Source: CAZBUB01 sp046546355
GTDB taxonomy: Bacteria > Desulfobacterota > Desulfovibrionia > Desulfovibrionales > Desulfothermaceae
Direction of reading: 5' to 3'
DNA length: 32,135 bases
NCBI GenBank assembly: GCA_046546355.1
Contig: JBKGXZ010000013.1
Location: 1 to 32,135 of the forward strand
This document shows, one piece after another, positions 1 through 7,068 of this stretch. The notes below the pieces were generated by a model, which did no database searches, had not been told where the DNA came from, and saw only the letters and a list, made by a program, of their open reading frames with translations. The position numbers were made by a program, and so were the translations under genes. How positions within the stretch are numbered: the first letter of the stretch is position 1; every line of letters begins with the position of its first letter.

Positions 1-43
1 TGATACTGCCGGAATAGCTTTCTTTCACCATTTCAAAGCCCAT
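1..43 (-). CDS. partial CDS, N-terminus only; possible CODH/ACS corrinoid protein subunit
   Basis: An ATG at 43..41 on the minus strand is preceded by a good ribosome binding site (AAGGAG, 5 nt upstream) and opens a frame that runs off the window after 14 codons (MGFEMVKESYSGSI). The strand and position, downstream of the corrinoid activator, fit a gene of the same CODH/ACS cluster. The N-terminus resembles, from memory, starts of the small corrinoid iron-sulfur protein subunit (AcsD/CdhD). That is inference from very few residues. The start codon is well supported; the identity is not. Confidence 0.4.
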   Translation of the reverse strand, partial: MGFEMVKESYSGSI

Positions 44-549
44 ATGCACTCCTTATTGATTGAAATTAACTCTCATCTGCATGGCCCTAAAACATGATTG
101 CCAGCCGAGCCTTACCTCCTGTGCTTGAGTTTGTGTTAGCCCTTACCAACCAGCCCAAGCTCTTGCCTGGTCAGCTGCCGGCTTAAGCAAAGGGCAGGTG
201 CTGATTTTTTCGAGGCTGCATCCTTTAGATCAGCTTGAAGGCTGCACCCAGCTCCAGCCAGGCAGGATTCCTGACTGCTTCAGCTCTGCTAGTTGAGACT
301 CTTGAAATATATTGCTTTACTGCAAAATAAATAACTTTTTCGTAGCTGTAAATTTTGGCTTTGTCAACAAGGTCTGCATGAAAGAGTGATTTTGTCCAAC
401 TCGGTATTTGGGAGTCCTGCATCCAGAGCGCTTGGCGAGTTGTAGACAGCAGAGCTCATTTTGCTGCAGAGCATTGCCAGTTATTTGATCAGCAGTGCCA
501 CTTAAAGTTGGATTAGTGTTATTTGGTGCTCCCTGTAATTTTTTTGATG
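44..549. other. intergenic region between acsV and the partial gene
   Basis: This 506-base stretch lies between the stop of the corrinoid activator and the start of the partial gene at the window edge. It is less G+C-rich than the flanking genes. I see no convincing terminator, consensus promoter, RNA gene or repeat. A 65-codon minus-strand frame at 225-422 has no ribosome binding site and no recognisable motif. The region probably carries the leader and promoter of the partial gene. Confidence 0.5.
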
Positions 550-2511
550 TTATTTGGACGCTTCCTGCTGCAGCTTTTTGCGCTCCTGTATCCTCTGCTG
601 CAGCCTGGGGAACTGGTCCAGGTCGGTATGGGGCAGGAACAGGGAGGCTACATAGTTGTCCATATAGGAGGAGGTCTCGGAGAACTCGAAGTTGGTCATC
701 TTCTTGGTGACCTCCACTACATCCTTGCGCAGGTGGTTGTTCAGGGAGCTCATCTTAGAGCCCATCAGGGAACCGTTGCCCACATAGACGATCTTCTCAG
801 GATCCATCTCTGGGAGCAGGCCTATGGTCATAGCTTTCTCCAGGTCGATATAGCTGCCGAAGCCTCCGGCAATGATAATCTTGTCCAGGTCGGACATGCT
901 GAGGCCCACTTCATTGAGCAGGGTCATGCAGCCGCTGTATATGGCGCCCTTGGCCCGGATCAGATTGTCTATGTCCGGCTCCTGCAGGGTGACATCCCGA
1001 CCCAGATCGGTATCCTCGGCCCAAGCCAGGACAAATTCGTAGATATCATTGTTGTTCCTGATCCTGGGAGTATCCAGTTCCCTGTTGAACTTGCCCTGGT
1101 TGTCTATGATACCCATCTCGAACATGGTGGCCACCATGGTTATCAGGCCTGAGCCGCAGATCCCGATGGGCTTCTCCTGGCCGATGGTCAAAAGCATGGG
1201 CTCCAGGGTCACCGGATCCACGGAGAAGTCCTCAATGGCTCCCTTTTCAGCCCGGACCCCAAACTTCATGCCTCCGCCTTCGAAAGCCGGCCCTGCTGAG
1301 CAGGCAGCGCAGGCCATCCAGTCCTTGTTGCCGATCACGATCTCTGCATTGGTGCCGATGTCCATATATAAGGTGATCTCTTCTGCCCTGTACATGAGCG
1401 AGCCCATGACTCCGGCTACTATATCCCCACCTACGTAACTGGACACAGCAGGGAAGGCCAGGGCCAGGACATGGCGGTCCAGGTCGAATCCCAGTTCCTG
1501 GGCCCGCAGGGGGGGGAACATGGTGCAGGTAGGCACATATGGGGATCTGCGGATGTACTTGGGGTTCAGCTTGAGCAGGAGCTGGGTCATGGTGGTGTTC
1601 CCAGCCAGAGTCAGGGTGGAGATGTGTTCCGGGCTGATCCCCGCCTTGCTGATGATCTTTTTGATCACGCTGTTTGCGGTCTTGAGCACGGCCTGATTTA
1701 GCTCCTGCAGGCCATTGCCCTTCTCGGCATAGACAATCCTGCTGATGATGTCCTCCCCGTAGCTCATCTGGGCATTGAAATCCCCGTACTCAGAGAGGAC
1801 CTCTCCGCTGTTCAGATCCAGGATCTGGCCATAGACAGTGGTGGTGCCCACATCCATGGCTACTGCGTAGTTCTGGTCTGTGCTGTCCCCAGGATGGACA
1901 TTGAGTATCCCGGTCTTGCTGCCCTCATGCACAGGCCTGGCCAGGGTGGCAGTGACCTGAAAGTCCTGCTGGCGCAGCACATCTGTAATCTTCCTGATAA
2001 CCTGCAGATCCACCTCCAGTTTGTGCTCATCGTATTTGAGCTTCAAAAAGTTGATGAGCCTGGTCACGTCCGAGGAATTGTCCATACTGGTGGGCTCAGG
2101 CAGCTGCAGGAATTTCTTCTCCACCGGGGCCAGGAACAGGCCCTTTTCCTTGAAGTCCGAGAGATCCACCTGCTTGATCTTGGCGGTCCTGCGCGGAGTG
2201 GGAGGCATGTTCAGCACACTGGCGTCCAGCTCGGACTCCACAGGCACCCGGATCTGGACATCGCCCTGCACAGAGGATTGGCAGGCCAGTCTATAGCCCT
2301 GGTCCACATCCTCCTGGCTCAGTTTTTCATTGATACCGCCCTGGACTTCTCCTGCTTCGATTTTCACCCTGCATTTGCCGCAGACCCCCTTTCCTCCACA
2401 GGAGGCGTTTATATGGACCCCTGCATCCAGGGCAGCCCGGATCAGATTTTGGCCTTTAGGGACCTTTATTTCCCTTTCGTGGGGAAAAAATTTGACATTG
2501 AATTTGGCCAT
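550..2511 (-). CDS. acsV: corrinoid reductive activator, [2Fe-2S] + ASKHA (AcsV/RACo type)
   Basis: Predicted ATP-driven activator that returns inactive Co(II) in the corrinoid iron-sulfur protein to methyl-accepting Co(I); cytoplasmic. The 653-residue protein begins with a plant-type [2Fe-2S] ferredoxin domain with ligands C38, C44, C47 and C77 (C-x5-C-x2-C-x29-C). A linker of about 130 residues follows, then an actin-like ASKHA ATPase domain from about residue 215 with the phosphate-binding DVGTTT at 220-225 and further glycine-rich motifs (GGDIVAG, DIGTNAE, CGSGL, AGGFGSY). This order matches RACo/AcsV (DUF4445) proteins. The start has AAGGAGG 8 nt upstream. It is the last gene of the maturation operon that begins at 6602, and the next gene on this strand may encode its corrinoid substrate. 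Confidence 0.88.
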   Translation of the reverse strand: MAKFNVKFFPHEREIKVPKGQNLIRAALDAGVHINASCGGKGVCGKCRVKIEAGEVQGGINEKLSQEDVDQGYRLACQSSVQGDVQIRVPVESELDASVLNMPPTPRRTAKIKQVDLSDFKEKGLFLAPVEKKFLQLPEPTSMDNSSDVTRLINFLKLKYDEHKLEVDLQVIRKITDVLRQQDFQVTATLARPVHEGSKTGILNVHPGDSTDQNYAVAMDVGTTTVYGQILDLNSGEVLSEYGDFNAQMSYGEDIISRIVYAEKGNGLQELNQAVLKTANSVIKKIISKAGISPEHISTLTLAGNTTMTQLLLKLNPKYIRRSPYVPTCTMFPPLRAQELGFDLDRHVLALAFPAVSSYVGGDIVAGVMGSLMYRAEEITLYMDIGTNAEIVIGNKDWMACAACSAGPAFEGGGMKFGVRAEKGAIEDFSVDPVTLEPMLLTIGQEKPIGICGSGLITMVATMFEMGIIDNQGKFNRELDTPRIRNNNDIYEFVLAWAEDTDLGRDVTLQEPDIDNLIRAKGAIYSGCMTLLNEVGLSMSDLDKIIIAGGFGSYIDLEKAMTIGLLPEMDPEKIVYVGNGSLMGSKMSSLNNHLRKDVVEVTKKMTNFEFSETSSYMDNYVASLFLPHTDLDQFPRLQQRIQERKKLQQEASK

Positions 2512-2584
2512 GGCAGTAACCTCCTTAATTGTTTTCCTGTTCCAAATCCAAAGAGCTGCAGCAGCTTAAGCCGGATTCAGGTCT

Positions 2585-4153
2585 TCAGCGCAGCAGTTCC
2601 TGCACTGAAGGGAACAGGGACTTTTCAGTGTGGGGCAAAAATTTTGCAGCACTGAACCTGTTCATGAAATCCTGGTTTACATTCAGCTCCAAGTAAGTGA
2701 TTTTATTTTCGATTTCCTCTAGCTCCCCCAAGGATCTAGGCTGCAGCAAGAACCTGGCGCAGCCCTCCAGGGAGCTGTTGCCCAAGGGCTGAAAGCGCTC
2801 CAGGGGCAAATCTGGCAGCATGCCGATAGTAATGGCGGAGACCGGGTCTATCAGATTGCCGAAGGCCCCGGCCACATAAAAAGTGCTGATTTCCTCAAGG
2901 CTGACCCCCACACTGGAGGTCAGGGTTTCCAGGATGGTATACATGGCTGCCTTGGAGCGGATCAGGCTGTCCAGCTCTGCCTGGCCCAGCAAAAGCTCCT
3001 GGCCGTCCCTGGTTTGGGAGGCATCAGCCAAAAGAAGGTACAGGTTATCTCCCCTGCGTACAAGGCACTCCGGACAGCGATCAGCTACAAACTTGCCCCT
3101 GAAGTCCAGCAGCCCGGCCAGAAAAAGCTGGGCAGCCAGATCGATCATGCCAGAGCCGCAAATACCCGCAGGGGGCAGCCCGTCGATAGTATGCAGCTCG
3201 AATCCTAGGCTCTCAGGGTCTATTTTTACCCGGTCTATGATCCCTGGGCCAGCCTGCTTGCCGATCTCGCTGACCCCGCCCTCCAGGGCAGGGCCTGCTG
3301 CCCCGGCGCAGGCGATGAGCCAGTCCTGGTTGCCCAGAACCACTTCCGCATTGGTGCCCACATCCACCAGGAGGCAGATTTCCTGGCTTCTAGGCAGGCC
3401 GGAGGACAACAGTCCGGCAAACAGGTCTCCGCCGAAATAGCTGCCGGTATTGGGGAAACAAAACAGGCCAGCCCCGGGATGGATGCCCAGGTCGTCCAGC
3501 TCCTTAGTCCTGATGGGCTCCGGTTTATTCCAGGCAGGTATGTAGGGCTCCCGGATCATCCAGTAGGTGGGCAGGTTGAGGAAGAAATGGGTCATGGCAG
3601 TATTGCCGGCCAGGGCCAGGCAAAGAATCCGCTGCGGATCCTGGCTGGCAGAGGCGCAGACTTCCTGGATAGCCCTGCTTATGCCCTGCAGGAGCACGCT
3701 TTGCAGCTTGTGGCTGTTCCCCGGCTGGGCGGCGAAATGGATGCGGCTCAGGATGTCCGGTCCGAATTCTGTCTGGGGATTGGGAAAGCTCTGCTCAGCC
3801 AGGAGCTTTTTGTGCTTTAGTTCCAGCAGGCGCAGGGTGAAGCTGGTGGTGCCCAGGTCCACAGCCAGTCCCAGGCAGCTTTGCTGCTCTTGCCCATCCT
3901 CCACTGCCAGGAGCAGGGCCCCACGCCTTCCGGCCAGCAGGGCACAGAGCACCTCAAAGTCTGCTTGGCGCAAGATGCTGGGCAGCTGTCGCAGCAGGGG
4001 CAGGTCGATATCCAATGAGTTCCAGCCTGCTTCTTTAAGCAGCCCTTGCTGCAAGCGCTCTGCATCTGCTGAGTTGTCCGCGAATGAAGGCCTGGGCAGC
4101 CTGAGCTCCAGGACCCAGGAGTCCAGATCTAACTGCATGGCTTGATTGGACAT
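2585..4153 (-). CDS. second ASKHA-domain (DUF4445) protein without ferredoxin domain
   Basis: This 522-residue protein is a paralog of the neighbouring corrinoid activator. It keeps the ASKHA ATPase core (VDLGTTS at 98-104, GGDLFAG, DVGTNAE, CGSGM, AGAFGN) and a counterpart of the linker, but the first 90 residues contain no [2Fe-2S] cysteine motif. It could bind ATP and work on a corrinoid protein with the other activator supplying electrons, act on a second corrinoid protein, or regulate the first. These roles are inference. It starts 4 nt after the stop of the PrmA-like gene and is followed by a 73-nt gap, so co-transcription is likely. Family assignment is firm; the specific role is unknown. 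Confidence 0.75.
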   Translation of the reverse strand: MSNQAMQLDLDSWVLELRLPRPSFADNSADAERLQQGLLKEAGWNSLDIDLPLLRQLPSILRQADFEVLCALLAGRRGALLLAVEDGQEQQSCLGLAVDLGTTSFTLRLLELKHKKLLAEQSFPNPQTEFGPDILSRIHFAAQPGNSHKLQSVLLQGISRAIQEVCASASQDPQRILCLALAGNTAMTHFFLNLPTYWMIREPYIPAWNKPEPIRTKELDDLGIHPGAGLFCFPNTGSYFGGDLFAGLLSSGLPRSQEICLLVDVGTNAEVVLGNQDWLIACAGAAGPALEGGVSEIGKQAGPGIIDRVKIDPESLGFELHTIDGLPPAGICGSGMIDLAAQLFLAGLLDFRGKFVADRCPECLVRRGDNLYLLLADASQTRDGQELLLGQAELDSLIRSKAAMYTILETLTSSVGVSLEEISTFYVAGAFGNLIDPVSAITIGMLPDLPLERFQPLGNSSLEGCARFLLQPRSLGELEEIENKITYLELNVNQDFMNRFSAAKFLPHTEKSLFPSVQELLR

Positions 4154-4157
4154 ATTC

Positions 4158-4982
4158 TCATTTTCCCATTTTGCCCACCAGAGTGATCCAATTCTCCTGT
4201 CTGGACCAGATCCAGATATGTTCTAGCCCCGGGGTCTGCAACAGGAGCTCGTGCACCTCCAGACCCTGGCTGCCCAGCAGGCCGGAGAGCACAAGCCATC
4301 TCTTGTTCTGCAGATTCTTAGCGCTTATGATCTGCCTTAAGGCCTGATAATGGATGTTTGCCAGGAGGATATCGGCACCGTGGCCTGCATAGTCCTGGGC
4401 CCTGGCCTGCAGGACCTGTATCCGGTCCTGGAGCTGGTTCAAATACGTATTCCGCCTGGTGGTGCGAGCAGCCAAAGGATTCAGATCCAGGCCCAGGACC
4501 GGCCAGCAGCCGGCCTGGGCCGCAGCCAGGGACAAAAGGCCGCTGCCCGTGCCCAGATCCAGCACGCTTTGCACGGCTTCCTGCTGCAGGATCCAGTCCA
4601 GGGCCTGCAGGCAGGCCCTGGTGGTCTGGTGCTGCCCGGTGCCGAAGACCAGTCCCGGATCCAGAAGCAAATCCCGGAAGAGAACCGCCTTTTCTGGCTC
4701 CCAGGCTGGTATAATCCGCCAGCTTGCTGCCTGGAAGACCTGCATCTTATGCCCCAGCCACTCGGCATAGCTCATGCGGAAGCTGTCCCTTAGACTAAGC
4801 CAGGGCCTTGCCTTTAGCAATTGCTGGATTCGTTGCCCTGCGGGGGCCTGGAAAAAGACAAAGCTCAGATTATCTTCAATCCAGGTACCCAGATAGTCCG
4901 GCTCCGTCTGGAAGACCCTCCAGGGATCCAGCCTGCCCTGCAGATAATATATGAACAGCTCCTGGGGCGGAGCGTGCATCAT
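4158..4982 (-). CDS. PrmA-like SAM-dependent methyltransferase
   Basis: The protein (274 residues from this start) has a Rossmann-type methyltransferase core with SAM motif I LDLGTGSGLLSLAAA, an acidic motif II (LGLDLNPLAA) and LLANIHYQAL where PrmA enzymes have their substrate-loop motif. This places it near ribosomal protein L11 methyltransferase. Its N-terminal half diverges, and its place inside a CODH/ACS maturation operon suggests the target may be a pathway protein rather than L11; that is inference. The start is uncertain. The frame is open to a TTG at 5090 overlapping the upstream stop, with ATGs at 5045, 4982 and 4979. The 4982 ATG is preceded by GGGAGG and GGGAAGA and begins close to the conserved region, so I chose it. 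Confidence 0.7.
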   Translation of the reverse strand: MMHAPPQELFIYYLQGRLDPWRVFQTEPDYLGTWIEDNLSFVFFQAPAGQRIQQLLKARPWLSLRDSFRMSYAEWLGHKMQVFQAASWRIIPAWEPEKAVLFRDLLLDPGLVFGTGQHQTTRACLQALDWILQQEAVQSVLDLGTGSGLLSLAAAQAGCWPVLGLDLNPLAARTTRRNTYLNQLQDRIQVLQARAQDYAGHGADILLANIHYQALRQIISAKNLQNKRWLVLSGLLGSQGLEVHELLLQTPGLEHIWIWSRQENWITLVGKMGK

Positions 4983-5067
4983 TCTTCCCGGGCCTCCCTG
5001 CCGGGTCTCGGAGCCAGGTTGCAAGGCATTGCTGCAGCTGGGCATGGGCCTTAGTTCTTTGCAGCAG

Positions 5068-5820
5068 CTAGGTTGCCAGGATGCGATCAAAAATGCTGAA
5101 TGCCGAGCTCAGGGCCGGATTATCTGCAGGCAGCTCAAAAGTAGGCTTGCCCTGCAGATCGAATTCCTGCACCCCTGCATCGGTGTATACGCTGCCCAGA
5201 AGCTCCAGGCCGGTATCCTGGATCAGCTGCAGCATCTTGCCTGCAGGCTCTTGCTGCACATTGTTGAGCACCAGACCCATGTTCTTGATGCTAACCGGCA
5301 GGGTCCGGGCCAGCTCGTGGATGCGCTGGGCGGCCTGCAGGCCCCTCTTGGAGGGGTCCGAGGCCACCAGGAGGTAATCTATATTGCTGGTGGTCAGCCT
5401 GCTGATATGCTCCATGCCTGCTTCATTGTCCATCACAGTATAGGAGTAGTTTCCGCTTAGCTTGTACAAAAAATCGCTGAGCAGGGTGTTGGCTGCGCAA
5501 TAGCAGCCCTGGCCCTCAGGTTGGCCCATGACCACCAGATCAAAGCCCTGGCTTTCCACAATGGCTTCTTCTAGCTTCATGGACATGAATCTGTCCTTGG
5601 TCATGCCGTTGGGCACTTCTCCCTGCTTCATCTGCTCCCGGACCTGGCCCAGGGTCTTCTCCACCTCCACGCCCAGGACTTCGTTCAGGTTATAGTTGGG
5701 GTCAGCATCCACAGCCAAAAGCGGCGACATGTCCTTTTGCAGCATGTATCTGATGAGCATGCCGCATAATGTGGTTTTGCCTGTGCCCCCCTTTCCGGAG
5801 AAGGCAATGGAAAGTCCCAT
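5068..5820 (-). CDS. cooC: CooC/AcsF-type nickel-insertion ATPase
   Basis: MinD-superfamily P-loop ATPase expected to help load nickel into CODH (CooC) or acetyl-CoA synthase (AcsF). The deviant Walker A GKGGTGKTT lies at residues 9-17, DADPN near 38-42, and the metal-binding C-x-C typical of CooC at C106-C108 (GCYCAAN). The length of 250 residues is normal for the family. The frame stays open 24 codons further upstream, but the ATG at 5820 has AGGAG 6 nt upstream and begins exactly at the family N-terminus. It is second in the operon, 29 nt after a paralog. Which of the two serves CODH and which serves ACS cannot be decided from the sequence. Confidence 0.85.
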   Translation of the reverse strand: MGLSIAFSGKGGTGKTTLCGMLIRYMLQKDMSPLLAVDADPNYNLNEVLGVEVEKTLGQVREQMKQGEVPNGMTKDRFMSMKLEEAIVESQGFDLVVMGQPEGQGCYCAANTLLSDFLYKLSGNYSYTVMDNEAGMEHISRLTTSNIDYLLVASDPSKRGLQAAQRIHELARTLPVSIKNMGLVLNNVQQEPAGKMLQLIQDTGLELLGSVYTDAGVQEFDLQGKPTFELPADNPALSSAFSIFDRILAT

Positions 5821-5849
5821 AAATGCTCCTAGTTCAGGGTATCGTGGTT

Positions 5850-6602
5850 TTATTCCCGGCTGGCCTGAAAAGGGGCCAGGATGTCTGCACACAATGCGTC
5901 TATCTGCTCCCTGTCCGGCAAATCCAGGACGCTGGAGCTTGTCTGCTGTCTTTCCAGCAGCGAGGGCAGAGGGGGGATGCAGGCAGCTAAGGCAGGGAGC
6001 TCCAGGTCTGTCTGGGGGGGGGATCCGGGCTGGCAGCGGTTCAGAACCAGGGCCTGCCGCTTCAGGCCCAGATCCCGAGCTAGGGAGCTGATCTGGGAAG
6101 CAGTCTGCAGGCTGCGCAGGCTGGGCTCAGCCACCACCAGCAGCCCGTCCACGCTGGATATGGTACCCCGGCCCAAATGCTCCACCCCGGCTTCCAGATC
6201 TACCAGGAGCCACTGGGAAGTGCGCATGATCAGGTGGGCCAGCAGGGCCTTGAGCAAGGTGTTGGCTGCGCAGCCGCAACCGCCGCCTGCTCCTGCAATG
6301 GTGCCCATGACCAGCAGCTGCATCTGGCCCACTGCCTTGCCCAGCTTACCAGGCAGGTCATCTACCTTGGGGTTCATATTGATGAACCCGCCGCTGCCCA
6401 CCCTTTGTTCGATCAATTCCTTATTCTGCACCAGCGGGGTAGGTATTCCCCCATCTGCCAGACCCAGGGCAGAGCCCAGGGACAGGGCGGTATCTGCATC
6501 CACCAGCCAGACCTCTTGGCCGGATCTGCTCAGGTAGTCGCCCAGCCAGGCTGTGAGGCTGGTCTTGCCCACCCCTCCCTTGCCTGCTATGGCCAGCTTC
6601 AT
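5850..6602 (-). CDS. acsF: AcsF/CooC-type nickel-insertion ATPase, first gene of operon
   Basis: A second MinD-like ATPase of 250 residues, paralogous to the next gene. Walker A is GKGGVGKTS at residues 7-15, DADTA near 35-39, and a C-x-C metal site at C109-C111 (GCGCAANTLL) sits in a glycine-rich loop. Family members assist ATP-dependent nickel insertion into CODH or ACS. The ATG at 6602 has GGAGGGG just upstream and opens the minus-strand operon (ATPase, ATPase, methyltransferase, ASKHA, activator). The AcsF/CooC split between the pair is a guess based on sequence style. The symbol is therefore provisional, while the family is clear. Confidence 0.82.
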   Translation of the reverse strand: MKLAIAGKGGVGKTSLTAWLGDYLSRSGQEVWLVDADTALSLGSALGLADGGIPTPLVQNKELIEQRVGSGGFINMNPKVDDLPGKLGKAVGQMQLLVMGTIAGAGGGCGCAANTLLKALLAHLIMRTSQWLLVDLEAGVEHLGRGTISSVDGLLVVAEPSLRSLQTASQISSLARDLGLKRQALVLNRCQPGSPPQTDLELPALAACIPPLPSLLERQQTSSSVLDLPDREQIDALCADILAPFQASRE

Positions 6603-7068
6603 GTCCCCTCCAGTAACTTTTTTAACTCACTGATATTAATGCATAAATAATAAGAGACTCCGAGTACAAATCAGCTGCACTTTAAATGAAAAAAACCAAA
6701 GTTGCAAGCAGCTGGGCTGCTTTGTGTAAAGCCCGACCTGCCGGGCTCGGCAGCGGCAGCAGGCCCTGGGTTGGGGCCAAGGGCGCGAGCAGGAGCAGCA
6801 GGGCAAATTATAGCGAAAATAGCCTTGACAGAAGCCTAAAATAGTGGAAGCTTGTTGCCCAAAATGTCCGCGCAGGCTTGCTTTTTTCGCAACATCAGGC
6901 AAGCATGCGGCGTTTCTGCGGGACAGAGGCTGCAACGCAGAAAAAAAAGGTCGCTTCCGGGCCAAACTCAGATTTGTCTTGGAATAAATGCTGGTGGTGT
7001 CAATGTATGCTTTGTAAGGCCTAGAGCTATAGTCTTTCGCAAATCCAAGAAGGCATTAAGAGGGTGAT
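6603..7068. other. divergent intergenic region between acsF and hdrA
   Basis: This 466-base region separates the divergent maturation and hdrA-metF operons, so it should hold promoters for both. On the minus strand there is a perfect TATAAT at 6812-6807 with a weak -35, about 200 nt before acsF. A G+C-rich leader with a hairpin and T7 tract follows it. On the plus strand TTGACA occurs at 6825-6830 but has no good -10 at 16-18 nt. A 7-bp inverted repeat (AAGCAGC, 3 nt, GCTGCTT) lies at 6706-6722. No recognisable riboswitch class or gene was seen. Confidence 0.5.
6689..6726 (-). terminator. possible attenuator hairpin in acsF leader
   Basis: Read on the minus strand, CAAAGCAGC, CCA, GCTGCTT forms a short perfect hairpin. 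An outer CAAAG/CTTTG pairing is possible, and a run of seven T (6695-6689) follows. This resembles an intrinsic terminator placed upstream of acsF within the likely leader. It could attenuate the maturation operon or be fortuitous; the stem is short. Confidence 0.35.

Noticed and set aside
225..422. 65-codon minus-strand open frame in the intergenic region
   Set aside because: It has no ribosome binding site and no recognisable motif, and the length is within chance for a stretch of this composition.
523..1152. 209-codon plus-strand frame opposite acsV
   Set aside because: It lies antisense within a well-supported gene and has a low-information translation; a shadow of G+C-rich coding sequence. 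The same holds for the other long antisense frames at 1894-2655, 7219-7995, 12257-13516, 21861-22685 and 25441-26334.
6825..6853. TTGACA as the -35 of an hdrA promoter
   Set aside because: No acceptable -10 lies 15-19 nt downstream, so it was kept only as a remark.
7000..7020. sigma-54 promoter upstream of hdrA (GGTGTCAATGTATGC)
   Set aside because: The GG and GC are 13 nt apart instead of 12 and the match is otherwise weak.
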